NCBI GenBank assembly: GCA_038025085.1
Contig: CM076142.1
Coordinates: 1,091,501 to 1,155,500, forward strand
Length of the DNA: 64,000 nucleotides
Direction of reading: 5' to 3'
Origin: Tetragonia tetragonoides
Taxonomy: Eukaryota; Streptophyta; Magnoliopsida; Caryophyllales; Aizoaceae
Position numbers and translations under genes: made by a program
Notes under the pieces: generated by a model
What the model was told of the DNA's origin: nothing
The model's database searches: none
Seen by the model: the letters and a program-made list of their open reading frames with translations, nothing else
In this document: positions 33,380-46,077 of the stretch, one piece after another
How positions within the stretch are numbered: position 1 is the first letter of the stretch
How the letters are laid out: every line of letters starts with the position of its first letter

Positions 33380-34400
33380 TTGTTTTGTTGATTTTCTAGG
33401 GTTTCTGGAAATTGTGGTAGATGTTGAGGGTGGTTGGATTGAAATTAGGGTTTCATAATGGTAGAATTGTAGATCTGGCTCTTGTTATGTTTAGAATATG
33501 CTAGTTTTAGTGGTGGTTGATGGTTTGATGTTATGTAATTGAGCATCTTCAATCAAGTAATGAATATGAATATCTCATTCTTACGAATTTCTGTGATTGG
33601 ATTGTCAAATGGCGAAATCTCTTCTCTCTCTTTAATCCTGTTTTTCATACATTTTGATTTGAAATCAGTTTTAGAATGTCTATCGATACTTTGATAAGCT
33701 GAAAATCTTGAACGGGTTCCTGAATTTGACATCTAGGGTTTCTGAAATGTTGAGTGATTTTCGCATTAGAGCTTTTGGAATTGAGTTGCTGTTTTATGAA
33801 GCAACGAAATATGATACTTACTAATTCCTTCGATTGCAATGTTAATTGGCTAATTCTCTCTCTCGCTCTCTCTCTCCCAACTATGTCAGTTTGTAGTTTA
33901 TACCTCTAGTGAAGTCGGTTTTCACAATCTTCGCATTGATGATTTTTGAATCTGGAGTCTAGGGTTTGTGAAATGTTTTTGAGTAATTTCGTTCTGCAAA
34001 TGAGGTGGTGAAGTTCGTTGTGTCCTTCCTTCTACTCTTGGTGTCAGATTTTGCAATTGAGCTTGCGGTCTTGCTGAAGAATGTTATCATTTTGTTAATT
34101 AGGTCTCAGTTTCTGATTAAGAACTTAAAGGTAAACGTGTAAAATTCTTAATAGTGTCAAATTTCTGGCAGAGATCGTCTATTAACTTGATAATCATGTC
34201 CGTGTTCTTGAATTTGGTGACTAGGGTTTCTGCAATGTTAGTGATTTTCTGCTGCGAATGAGGTTTTCGGTTTTCCCTTCCATTCACATTTGAGTTATCC
34301 CGTCTTGTTAATTTGGTCCTAATCTCTTGTTACAAACTGGAAGTTACATGTAGAGATTGATGTTTGTCAAGTTTATGGTTAAGCGCACTGGAATTGATTA
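33380..34400 (+). repeat. Degenerate repeats downstream of histone H4
   Basis: CTAGGGTTT within a wider similar context (TTGAATTTG-CTAGGGTTTCTG-AATGTT-AGTGATTTTC-GC) occurs near 33396, 33733, 33959 and 34221. The copies are diverged and unevenly spaced (about 226-337 bp). The first includes the H4 3' untranslated region. No coding sequence is recognised. Confidence 0.5.
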
Positions 34401-34423
34401 AAAGACTTGTAGGGTTCGAATAA

Positions 34424-34714
34424 TCAACACAATTTGTGTGAATTTAAGATCAATTTAAAAGGAAGTTGCGACACTTGCAGAGAAATTCTGGAAATGTTAT
34501 GAACTTGCGGTGTTACAATTGTATTTGCCAACCAAGATATGGAAGAAAGAACAAAGAATTTCGTTACAAAGCCTGCTGCATGTGGAATATGCCAAGTTAC
34601 CAACACCACTCCAAAAGAAAGGGAAAGAACATAAAACGGTCCCAAGGCATCACCAAGGATTTCCATGGAATCAAACATCAAAATTGCTTCGGCCATTCCG
34701 AGAGCAGTCTTCAA
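34424..34714 (-). other. Unidentified hydrophobic open stretch
   Basis: On the minus strand about 90-100 codons stay open and look protein-like: ALGMAEAILMFDSMEILGDA, then LGPFYVLSLSFGVVLVTW, then KFFVLSSISWLANTIVTPQ. Two or three stretches could span a membrane. I do not recognise the family and see no clear splice sites or start. It may be a captured exon, a pseudogene fragment or chance. It lies just downstream of the UXS gene on the same strand, but it is not part of that protein. Confidence 0.25.
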
Positions 34715-34988
34715 TCTCCAGAAGGTAAAGCCAGAGACCGCCGCAACACAAAGTAAATTTTAAAGTAAGGATATGAAAACAAGGAAGAAAAATCCATTGA
34801 CTTCATATGTATATATATTGATATTTGATAGTAATAGAGCTTGTTATTTTCAATTCCCTCGACGATATAAGAAGAAAACTCTACTCTTCAAAAGCACTCA
34901 CGAAAGCCCTGTTTTCAGAATTTTTGTTTTGTTTTCAAAACCACTCCTCACATGCCCTCTTATGTCAAAGGGAGTTTAACATAACCCT

Positions 34989-37900
34989 TCACTTCTTAGG
35001 AACCCCAAGCCTCTTGCGGAAGTCTTCTTCCATGAGGGGTAGTCCTTCCCGTAGCTCGATCTTTGGCTCCCATCCAAGAAGTTCCTTTGCCTTTGTGATA
35101 TCAGGTTTCCTTTGTCTTGGGTCATCGGGGGTATTGTCCACCGAGATAATCTTCACATCTGGGCTGATCAACTGAAGAAAGTATGCAACAATGCATTAAA
35201 AGTTGTGCATAAAAATGGTAACACGAGGATAATGTATGGGGTTAATTATACAAGAAGTATGACATCATACTTGTATGAGATGGACCTCACATTGAGGCCG
35301 CCTCATACGAGATTTTGTGCAGTATCATCAAATAGGCAGAGGCCAAAGAGACAGCAAATATAACTTTGTTTCACCCCCAAATATGACGAACTACATTAGA
35401 AAATTTAACTGGAGGCCCATGATCTGAAACAAAATGATTTGCAACAGCTCACAATTTCCAGATACATGCAAGTGTAGTTGCATCTTTTTTAAATCCAAAT
35501 GGACTGGAAACTTGTACATTAGACATAGCACTAGGCAGAGTGAGTAATTTGTACTAACCTCTTTCACGGTCTCAGCAAGTTCAAGCATGGTAAATTCACC
35601 TGAATATGAACAAGAATTAGAGAACAGCAAAATTATAAAACAAATCACCAAACAAGTGTAAGTTATTTTTCAAACGAAAAAAAAGCCCCTGTCTGTACAG
35701 AGTATCCTTACCAGGGTTTCCAATATTGATTGGCCCAGTGTGCTCTCCTTCCATAAGTCTAATGAGACCATCAACCTGAGATTTTCATTTGATTTTTTTG
35801 TTCAATATATAGATAATAACAAAATGCATTGAATAGAAAACACAGGATACTGTACTCTTTAGCCTGTGTACAGTACTCTTTAGGTCTTAAGACTACAAGT
35901 CACGTACCATGTCGGCGACGTAACAGAAACTACGAGTCTGTGTCCCGGGAGACTGAACTGTCAATGGTTCATTTCTGCAAAAAAATATATTTAAGTCGAA
36001 TAATCAGCTTAGTAACATAGCAAAACCGACATCATGTTCACAGCAATCAGATACGCTAGAATCTAGATGATGCAGCATCACCAAATATTTCGTGGTTTAG
36101 AGAATAGAAGGGGGGGGGGGGGGCTGATCTCAGCAGATGTTCACATTCTATACACTAATCTCTATCTCTTTCTCATTCTTGGTAATGCAGCCTTATCCCT
36201 ACATTTACAAAAAGGCTGTTGGAGAAAACGAAGACTACAGCATGAAACGACTTATAATCCAAAACAGAACCTAAAACTTCCGTTATCCACGACAGGTTTA
36301 TCAGGGACACAGAGCACTCAAAAGTAAAAGTACCTGAGAGCTTCAGTATTACAAAAAGGCAACTAACTTACCGAAGAGCTTGAGCAATCAAGTTGCTGAC
36401 AACCCGACCATCATCAATATTCATGCGAGGCCCATAGGTATTGAAGATACGGGCCACACGAATTTCTGTGACAAAACAAAAGAATAATTTTAAAATGAAA
36501 ATGATGTCTTTCCATCAGATGCTATTCAAGCAAGGAATGACATATACCAATGCCGTGCTGCCTGTGGTAATCAAACATCAAAGTTTCAGCAACACGCTTC
36601 CCTTCATCATAACAGCTCCTAACTCCTGTAGTCACAAATTGCTCTTTTAGATAAACCATATTCCAACACAAGATATACTTACATAACTGATTTTCCCTCT
36701 ACAATCTACATCAATATCATCTGCCAGTAAATCATAAAATCTTACAGTAAGGGGATTTACCAATAGGGTTAACATTTCCCCAGTAGGTTTCAGGTTGAGG
36801 ATGCACAAGAGGATCACCATACACTTCTGAAGTAGAAGTAAGCAAAATCCTACGGAACATTTAGTAGAACAAGTTATTTGAAGAGGCCACTGAAATGAAT
36901 ATCAGCAGTAATGACTAATGAGTACAAGAAAAGGACAACTTCCAGTTTCCAACCTTGCTCCAACACGCTTGGCAAGTCCTAGCATGTTCAAAGTTCCCAT
37001 CACATTCGTCTTGATTGTCTGTAATAAATCATAAGCTTAATTGTTTCAAACCAATAAAAGAAAGAAGAAAAAATAAATAAAGCATACAGATCTACATAAA
37101 TTAACCACTAGAGCACTTCTCTTGATGTGCAACACCTGTCCCAAATTGGTTTGAGGAGGGGGAAGATTAGCGGGGGGTTTGATCAAGATACCCAGCTTGA
37201 CCCGGCTCGATGGTTGTTTTTACGGTTCAAGATGGATTGGGCTGCATGGAGGCCACTTTCACCAGCAAATTTACTATTAATACTACAATCCAGTGAGTAT
37301 TAGCAGAAAATGGCACTTGGAGAAGGTAAGATGTTTAGAATCTTACCAGTGTTAAATAAATAGAGAAAAATACATAACGATTGTATGGCCATATTAGGTC
37401 TATGTTTCTCAGACTCTTCATTTCAAATTAGACCAAAAATTTTCTTAAAAATAGGCAAGTCCGACACTCGGATGTCGGATCCACACCCGAATCCAATTCT
37501 TATCCCCAAGTCTGAGAAACATAGTATTAAGTATACTAATCAGTACAGTATGGATGTAACTTTAGGTACTTGAAGAGAGATTGAGAAGGTGGGGTCAAGC
37601 CAAATTGGCTGAATGAAAATAAGCCTTATTTGCAGATATCTCAAATACCTGGTATGAATATAAGAATATTACGTGTCAGATCCTAGTCCTACACCTGAGG
37701 GATAGGATTTTATAATTGAAGTCTAAGATTTTGTAACCAGATATTCCCCTAAAATTCTGAATTTAGTTGTGAATTTGATCCCTACTAAATCTAAATAGGT
37801 CTCAGATCCCACTCCTACACATGTGAGCTAGGAAATAATAATTTCGACCTTTAGTTGACCTAGGCATTTCAGGTCTAAGGGTTAGCTCATCGAATTGCTA

Positions 37901-39980
37901 GGTGCTAAGTTCATTCAATTTGAAAGCAGTAATATGTGAAATACTTAATGGGGATGTATCATGCACAGGTTGCCACCTCTTTACCATGGGAAGCAAAGTG
38001 TTACAAGTGGGAGCCCACTGTTAAAGTCCATTTAGGGAAGGACAATGGGCCATGATAGGATGTCATAACGTGAGTGGGGGACTTTGTCACATACTCACAT
38101 GCCAGTTGCACATATTAAATATCCAAAGTCTGAGCTACATTTATAAGCACGAGGAGTGACATAAGCCTGCTCAATAGCCAAATGGCATGGGGTAAGAGCA
38201 GAATTTCAAGCTAGCCACAGTTTCAGAGAAAGCAACTCATAACGCAATTAAGTGCAACTTCAAGAGTAAATCAGATCAAACTTATACTCACCTTTACAGG
38301 ATTGTGCTTATAAAAAATTGGCGATGCAGGGCATGCAAGGTGATAAATCTGATCAACCTCAATCAACAATGGCTCTGTGACGTCTGTAGACAAAAAATGA
38401 TATGAATCTTACTGTTCCAAATTACCAGCATAAAAATGTCAACTTCAAAAATTTCAATGAAAAATGCACACAACAGATTAACAGTACAATAATGGACTGA
38501 TCAAACTGAAAACAGAATGATTTAGAAAGTATAATGGCATTGCTACCACGTGTACCAACTTTGTGACTAGGCATCCATTTCCAATCAAAATTTGATATCA
38601 TCATGTTATCATTCCATCATTTTCATCAAAATGTTGCCAATGTAAGCGTCATAGTCAGACACAAAAACCAGGCAGGCAGGAAATTGGCAAAAGAGGGGTA
38701 CACCAGTACACCACTAAGGCACTAACTATGTCTAGTAAACATCAACCTATCTGCTTAGTCTCGATTCTTACCCACCACTATTCCAATACTATTTGGAGCG
38801 GATTTCTACATCCATTTAAAGAAAAGGAAAAGGGTAACACATTGCATTTTAACCTAATTACCGCAGTGTTTTACCAGAATGGTACCATCATCCAGTCTAT
38901 TTCAGCAGTCAACAGTTAACACCAAGAATATGGCAGGGAAATCAAATATACGAGTTTCTGAGAAGCTGAAAGATATGGTGCTCGGAGGCATAAAAAAGGG
39001 TTTGGAAACAAAGAAAGCGACACATACCATGACGGATTAGCTCAAATCTCGGATGGCCAATCCATTTCTTAAGGTTGTCCTTTGAGCCAGTGAAGTAATT
39101 ATCAGCAACAATCACCTATACAAGGCATCATGAACCAAGTTAATTTGGTCATAACATGTATAATTTTTTTAAGATACACAGTCATAATACTAATATCTAT
39201 ATTAGATGGGTGAAAAAAGCGCCTGAATTCCACTTTTGACATGTGCTTACCTCATTCTTTTCATTTTCCATCAATCTATCGACAAGGTGGGAGCCGATAA
39301 ATCCAGCTCCGCCAGTAATCAAAATTCTCATGTTTGACTGCCACAAAGAGTAAAATAAAGCATTTAGTCAAGATAGGTAAAATGCGCAACACACTCTCTT
39401 CCACTAAAAACATTTCATAACCATCAAGATCATGATCAAAGAAGAACAAGAGTATCTAAAGCATTGAATGGAAGGTCATTGGGAATGTACTTATCAATTA
39501 TCATAGGCTAAAAAGAGGGACCTAAAGTATAATGAAGTTATAAAACATAACAATATAATTGAATTAGTTGGTTGCATTGTTTCATCTTCTTATTCCACCT
39601 ACTCCCACCATATGATTTTCCTAACACTCATCAGCTGCATTTTAGCAACCCCCTCTTCTTCTAATGGGCACAATCAACATAGCATACACAACCAAATTCC
39701 CCCTAATGGTCGACATTGTTGCATAATATCCACCACCTATATCATAAATTCAAGATCAACCCACATGCAGATCCAGATTATTTTACCCACCCAAACCCAA
39801 GAAACCCACATTATATAAGACCATACCATTCATCACAAATCGCACAACATAAAAATCAAAGCAGAAAAAAAACTACAGGGTCCAAAATTTTCCAAATACC
39901 TGACAAAATTTAGAATTTCTCAAAGGAGAAGGGGGTGGAGGTGATTTGGTTGATGACTGCTTCTCTCCGTTGGTTGCCAT
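34989..39980 (-). CDS. UXS: UDP-glucuronic acid decarboxylase (UDP-xylose synthase), soluble type
   Basis: Converts UDP-glucuronate to UDP-xylose with bound NAD+, feeding xylan, pectin and glycoprotein synthesis. Twelve minus-strand exons: 39900-39980, 39251-39337, 39028-39115, 38292-38383, 36954-37018, 36761-36849, 36548-36625, 36372-36465, 35908-35974, 35712-35775, 35559-35599, 34989-35171. All introns are GT...AG, all phases agree, and the sum is 1029 nt or 342 residues, the usual length of the short plant form. It starts [17 protein letters not shown] and has no N-terminal membrane anchor, so it is the cytosolic UXS3/5/6 type. The Rossmann motif GGAGFIG is at residues 36-42, TSTSEVYG at 142-149, and the catalytic YxxxK at Y173-K177. 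It ends [10 protein letters not shown] before TGA. No defect was seen. Confidence 0.97.
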
Positions 39981-40295
39981 TTCTCAGATCTCACTGTCGA
40001 TCACTTTAAACCTATCACAACAACAGCAACAAGAGCGCAAAACAATCAAATGCCAATCTTGCCCTTCTAATTAGGTGCCCAAATTACTACCACAAACCCA
40101 TCAAAATCACAAAATAAATACAATTAAATCGATGGCCAACATAACAACAACATGCGGAAAAAAGGGGGAAAAATCGTTTGACACAGATAAATGAAAACAG
40201 AGGGGGCAGTGAAATTACTCTTGGATTGAAAGAACAAGAAACCCTAAAATTGGGTCTGTAATATAATATGAAATAGATAGATCAAAGAGATTGGA

Positions 40296-40305
40296 CTATA
40301 TATAG
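40296..40305 (-). promoter_or_regulatory. Possible TATA box of the UXS gene
   Basis: CTATATATAG lies about 315 bp upstream of the UXS start codon on its strand. That distance leaves room for a 5' leader, with or without an intron. Positional inference only. Confidence 0.4.
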
Positions 40306-40869
40306 TGTTACAAGAAAGGATTATATGATCGACAAGGCAGAAACTTCCGCTACCAAACGTTGTAAAACGCACATGCCCAGAGGAGAGAGAAAGAGCGAAT
40401 TTTACGCAATCAAATTAATTAGTAAATTATACATACAAACCCAGAAAAAAGAAATGAAAAATCTGAATTGGGTTTAGCTTCAAATTGAAGAAAAGATTGA
40501 TAACCTATTAAGATCATGATGATGCTAAATCTTAACAATAGAGACATCGAAATCACACCAAACCCCACAAGTACAACCTGTAGATCAAAACTATAGTATA
40601 AAGTGACAAACCATCACTCTTCAGTAAAATTTTATCGTACCAGTGTTTAACTCTTCAAAATTGTCAATCTCGATCAGGGGAAAATTTTAAAAAAAAAATT
40701 AAGAGCAACTGATGGAGCTTGAAATAAATTACTAGGCTCTCGAGTCAAAAATGGAAACGTGAAGAGATATGCTTTCGGAATCTCGAAATATTAATCCTTT
40801 TTAATTCTCTAGTCTCTATAAACAGAAAGAAATGGAAAACTGAAAAGGAAAAGCGGTAACAAACAGAAA

Positions 40870-40903
<34 letters not shown>

Positions 40904-41170
40904 GAGAAACAACAGAAATGGGGAATTTTGTGCGCTTTCTCTGTTTTTTGTTATTATTATTATTTTTTATATTTAATTAATTAATTTATAATAGTTTTAT
41001 TGTTTTGTTTTCACTCAATCTTTTGGGTGCAAGATGACACTACAAAAGAAAACATTTTGGGTGCAGGAAGACCTTGACGTGAGCTGCTTGTGCATGGGTT
41101 CATCAGATTTGAATATTGAGAAGTTGACACTAATGAGAAATGACATGGATAGTTTGGTAAGGGAAAATTC
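40306..41170. other. Intergenic upstream of UXS
   Basis: No gene recognised. Contains a poly(T) tract of about 32 bases at 40872-40903 and a short ATT run. The open frame at 41034-41240 runs into the SINE and is not claimed. Confidence 0.4.
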
Positions 41171-41317
41171 TTTTTTTTTTTTTTTTTTTTTGAGGTGGGG
41201 GCTAATTGAGCCCTCTGATTTTATAGTCTACATAAAGTAGGGAAGGGGGCAAGATGAGGATTCGAACTCGGAGTATGCCAACGGGATCGAGAGACCTGCG
41301 CCACTCCGCCATGACTC
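41171..41317 (-). mobile_element. tRNA-derived SINE
   Basis: On the minus strand the head reads ATGGCGGAGTGGCGCAGG (A box), then GAGTTCGAATCCTC (B box), and ends in a long A tail (T20 on the plus strand at 41171-41190). GTAAGGGAAAA occurs at 41157-41167 and 41357-41367 and might be a target duplication, but about 40 bp lie between the head and the right copy, so the exact limits are uncertain. A GTGGCCTTACTCAATTCAAT segment is duplicated just to the right. Confidence 0.75.
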
Positions 41318-42060
41318 TTTTACTTTTACTTTGTGGCCTTACTCAATTCAATAGCCGTAAGGGAAAAACTCCATTCTTTTACCTTGTGGCCTTACTCAAT
41401 TCAATAGCTAGATCAGCCGACAAAATATAACATTATACTACTAACTTAGCTTGGATCAAAAGTATGGTCCTCAATGATCCAACACAATAATGGGGTTTTC
41501 CCAATACGTTACCTCAACTTATATGGAGTAGTTACATATAGTAATATATATATTGAAATGGTTAAAGAATCATGTATAACATAAACATATGTATGTGTAA
41601 TGTAAAGAAAAATTAAATGTACATTTATAGATTACTAAATATTATTATAACTTTTATCTTAAACTATAGTTGTTATCTTCTGTGGAGTTATATTTAGTGA
41701 GTGCATATATATTGTAATAATCATTTTGGCTTATGTATTAGTGAGTGTAGATTGTAATATACAAGTACTATGCAGAATCGACTTATTGATAGAACATTAG
41801 AGCAAGTTTATACAGGGTGCATTTTGAGTCTTCAAAGTGTTGGGCAAACTGAATGGATCATGGAGAATTAAGGAGCAACTTAATAAATGGTACTCTTATG
41901 CTGAGTGAGTGTAAATAATCTAAAACTCCTTAGAAACTATATATATGCAGATATTCTTCTAATACTAATGGAAGTTCATGAATCATGGTATCACATGGTC
42001 GTTGGGGTTAGTCGTTGTGGAAAGTTTATAAGCATAACTAATAGATTACTAATCAACATT
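41318..42060. other. Intergenic, no gene recognised
   Basis: AT-rich spacer between the SINE and the tRNA gene, with a short duplicated segment at 41329-41412. Nothing else is evident. Confidence 0.4.
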
Positions 42061-42132
42061 GTGGCTGTAGTTTAGTGGTAAGAATTCCACGTTGTGGCCG
42101 TGGAGACCTGGGCTCGAATCCCAGCAGCCACA
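42061..42132 (+). tRNA. tRNA-His (GTG anticodon), nuclear type
   Basis: The 72-nt cloverleaf has a 7-bp acceptor stem (GTGGCTG with CAGCCAC). The A box is TAGTTTAGTGGT in the D arm, the anticodon loop TTGTGGC reads GTG, and the B box GGGCTCGAATCCC forms the T arm. The discriminator base is A and no CCA is encoded. A T-run (ACTTTTTTTT) follows within 5 bases and serves as the pol III terminator. No intron. Intact. Confidence 0.97.
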
Positions 42133-42761
42133 CGACTTTTTTTTCTCTTCATAATTTATTCCTGCTTCATAGCAATTCTCTGCAGCAGTGCAGGACATAC
42201 CCTTAACATACAACAGCACAGACATAAATGGTTTATAACTTATCAAGTTATAAGATATAATGAATACAATATGCCTTTTTTTTTTTGTTTTATTGTTGTT
42301 GTAGTAGGAATTGAATATGCCTTTTTTTTTTTGTTTTATTGTTGTTGTAGTAGGAATTGAATATGCTCTTTGAATCATATCTAGCTTTCACTATGGTTGC
42401 TAAATGCATTGTAAACCTTTACTGAATCATCTGAAGTGCATATATAAGTATTATGTAACAGCAAATTAAATCACATCCAAAATTTGGACAAGTATCTTTA
42501 TTTAGACATTTATTAATTAAGAGTAGGATAAGTACAATCAATATCTTATGCACTCTGTAACTAATGGGAAGCTCTAATCCTGCATATGTCTTGTACATGG
42601 CAGTATGTATGGCATATGCTTGTCATGTTACAGCTTCAAAGTTGAGTCAATGGAAGGCAAAAAAAAAAAAAGGCTTCAGGATATGCAGCTGAATGTACTA
42701 AAAACCATTCAATGTATTATCTTCGACTCTCAATAAAAAAGACCCTTTTTTTTTTGTTAAC
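42133..42761. other. Spacer with a 46-bp tandem duplication
   Basis: A 46-bp unit containing ATGCC, a T run and TTGTTGTTGTAGTAGG is repeated at 42271 and 42317. The rest is AT-rich, and the part next to 42762 should be the 3' untranslated region of the minus-strand FUSC-type gene. Confidence 0.6.
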
Positions 42762-45636
42762 TTAATCATATAAAGCATGTATTTTATGCAATATTTCATT
42801 AAGATTTATGTGACTTGTAGGATTATCCCACTGGAGAAGCTCCTTAATTCCATTCTCAACCTCCTTTGTTTCCTTCATAAAAGAACTCAAGCAAAACCCA
42901 AGAGCACTAAAGCTCATCACCACTTGACTCTTGATCTCCTTTTCCTCATCCTCAGCCTGAATTTTGTCAACAATTTCCTTGAAATGATCAAGAAAAGAGT
43001 TCATCATATTCCCAATTATCTCTTGATTTTCCAAGTTCAGTTGATTATGACAAGCTTTGCCCAACTCAAGATCAGATGACAAGTTATTCTTCACAAGATC
43101 CTTTTCGAGTACTACTAGGGACTTGATTGAGGAGATCTCTTTGAGGCCTTTTATTGAAGATCGCGTCATTTTCCCAACAAGCTCAAGGTCACCATTGATC
43201 TTATCTAAGCCCTCCATGCAACCCATTACTTCAAGTCTTTGGATATGCTCTTCTAAGGACCCTATAGCTTTAGCTGCGAAATGTAAGAGATCAGCCATTT
43301 TCGAGAAGGAATTTACCAACCTCCCATAACAAGCACTGTGGAAGGGTAAAAACCAAAAGTTGGGTTCCAACTCAGCTTCACTAACAAATTTGCCGAGCTC
43401 AGTCACCACTGTTTTTAGCACTTTCTGTCTCTCCAGCAACTTTGCTTTGGATGTTGCACGAAGTTTGATCGCGGTGAGAGAATTCTGCAGTGTGCTGAGA
43501 GTTTTTGTGAGTTGAACTTTGGCTAAAGAGGATGCTCTAGTGGGTTGTAACAATATTTCCACTACAATTGAGCAGAATAGACCTATGAAAGTTTCCACTA
43601 TTCTAGCAATGGCAAAGTCCCTTGGCGGGCCAAAGTCTTTTCGGCCCAAAATCAGAACTGCCCCAATAACTGCAGAAACTCCACCTGCCTGCCCATACAT
43701 TTTACTCTGCTGAAGAAAACTTGTGAAAAGGAACCAAGGGAAAAGAGCCAAGAACCTAAATTGTGAATATTTCTCAAAGACATAACAGCCTAGGACCCCA
43801 TAAACAGTCCCAATGACTGTCCCTTGAAACTTGACATTAGCAACCTTGAAAGTGGGCTCCCTAGCTGCTGCTAAACTGATAGCAACGGGCAACCCGGACC
43901 AGAAACCATTAGGAGTGCTGTAATAAAGCCCAAATAGCACAGCAAGGCCCAACGATAGCGAGCATTTTAATGCAGGCACCAGCCTTTTCCTGCTAAGAGT
44001 GATAGGCCAATTATCCCAAACCTTTCCCAAGGAAAGCCCATTTTGCTGCTTGGTAGTCTCATTTGGTTGGTCTTGATCTAGAAGAGAGCTTTTATCAGCT
44101 TTTGGTGCATGTGGAGTTATGGTCATGGCCCTTGATTGAGTGTATAGAAGCTTCATGCAGAACAAGAAGAAATGGGAAGGCAAATCTTTTTCATGTGATG
44201 GGAGGATTTCAAGGGTTTGGAGAGAGTCCATGACATGTCCTTCATCAGATTCTGGAACGGTCAGTGATTCACAAGGCAAGTGAGTCCTGATTTGTTCCAG
44301 GTTTCTGCTGATTTCTCCCTCTATTCTGTTCATCCCTTGCTTGAACCCTTCATCCAATATCGAAACAGGAACCGATGAGTTGCTTAATGCTATCTCCATT
44401 CCTCTTAGTGGCGTCTCTAGTTCTTGAAACCGGTCCCCTGGGTTCGTACAGTATGGTCTCAGAAACTTGATAGGAAATCTCTCCCAGTGCATGCTTTCCT
44501 GTTCCAAAAGTAAAAATTTGAGAGAATTAGAAAAAAGGAAATGAAATTTAATTTAGGCTTACAGGTATACTATATATAGTCTATCATATCAAGTATCTAA
44601 CCATCACTTCCTTAGGCTTAGAGGTTCACTATAGTCTATCATATCAAGTATATATAAAATCATATAGAATAAAGTTTTCGCTTTACCTGTCTGGATTTGA
44701 TGCATTGGAGAGACTTTTTCCCCTGAGCAGCCAAGAATTTAGCTTGAGAAATCAATGCTTGTGAAGATGCACTGTCTTCAGCACAGAATGCCTTCACAAA
44801 AAGCTTCAACCTCTCTGAGGCATTCTCTGCAAATAACTTGCTGTTTTGTTTCACCTACACCCATCACAAATAGAAAGATCCACTTAATTAGTATCACCAA
44901 TATATTTACCAATTCAACTCAATATTATTAGTAACACATTCACTACATAATATTTCTACTATAATTTCTTGATAATAATATATACTTAATAGATATAGCT
45001 ATTCTAATATGTGCAAGCAGTTGTTTACTTTTGAGACTAACAAAAAAATAGTAGTGTCTAGCTATCATATGCAAATATGGTGTTACATACCTCAGAGTAA
45101 GCGAGGCGTGGATAGGGGAACAACAAGGCCAAAAGACAAGAGAAGGCCCCAACGGCGGTGCTAGCAGCAACATGAATAGGGTGCATGACAGCCTGAGTTT
45201 GCTCCTTATTGATATAGCCAATGACATATAGGAGAACAATTTGTCCTAAAGCAATCCTCTTGGCCACTATGTGGGTCCATTCGGGGAGGACGATGAAGAA
45301 AGCACTAATAGCCAACACCAAGGAGGTGGAGACTGCAGTGAGCTTGGTAGGTCCCACAATGGAGAGGCAGAGGATGGAAGGGCCCACACCTTGTACGGTG
45401 GCGCAAAGGGCGTACCAGCAACCACGCACGGTGTCCCCTAGGCTAGCATTGGTGACAATAAGGATGACTGTGACATAAGAAAATGCAGGAAAAGCCACTT
45501 GTTGCCTTAAAGAAGCAGGGCCATAGAGGGTTATACAACCAACTATTATGCAAGCTAAAGCTGTTCTTGAGGCTGATATTAGGCACGATCTCCATATCGC
45601 TAGCGTTCTCTTTGATTGCTCGCTACTAAAACTCAT
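42762..45636 (-). CDS. FUSC-type multi-pass membrane protein, putative transporter
   Basis: Three exons with in-phase GT...AG junctions: 45091-45636, 44687-44854 and 42762-44498, giving 816 residues, a normal size for plant members. The FUSC / aromatic-acid-exporter-like superfamily has two repeated blocks of membrane helices and cytosolic regions, and is distantly like ALMT anion channels. The first helix block is in exon 1 (starts such as ALACIIVGCITLYG, and SLVLAISAFFIVLPEW). A soluble middle follows, then a second block (ALKCSLSLGLAVLFGLYYS, FWSGLPVAISLAAAREP, GTVIGTVYGVLGCYVFE, VSAVIGAVLILGRKDFG, IVETFIGLFCSIVVEILLQP). The C-terminal third is helical, soluble and charged. The substrate is unknown; plant members are mostly uncharacterised. 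It starts at ATG 45634-45636. The frame is intact. Confidence 0.9.
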
Positions 45637-45736
45637 AATAATTATTGTTGGTATATATATGTATGTATATATGTTGCTTTGTCTTGATCACAAAGTTTAG
45701 GCTTGGCTTAGCTTCTGAGATGATGATCAGGACAGC

Positions 45737-45738
<2 letters not shown>

Positions 45739-45804
<66 letters not shown>
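45739..45804. repeat. (GA)33 tract upstream of the FUSC-type gene
   Basis: A 66-bp uninterrupted GA/CT repeat about 100 bp above the start codon, so probably in the leader or core promoter. Plant BPC proteins bind such GA tracts. A regulatory role here is inference. Confidence 0.95.
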
Positions 45805-45808
<4 letters not shown>

Positions 45809-46033
45809 GCTAAGAGAGTAGTGAGGGGGAGTTTAGAGCATGAGGGAGGAGTATTTGTAGAAGAACAATAGCTTAGATAGGAAAAATGGCTAGTGGCCTG
45901 GTAATCAAATTTACCAGCTTTGTGGACATTTCTTAGTGGAACCCACTTTTTGCCACTATTCTTAACAATATCAGCTTCTACTTTTTTTTCTTCCTTTTAA
46001 GCCTTTTATTTTGTCCAATATTGAATGATACCA

Positions 46034-46077
<44 letters not shown>

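Noticed and set aside
42049..42378. Open frames on both strands over the tRNA-His region
   Set aside because: They cross the tRNA gene and a 46-bp tandem duplication and have no protein-like composition.
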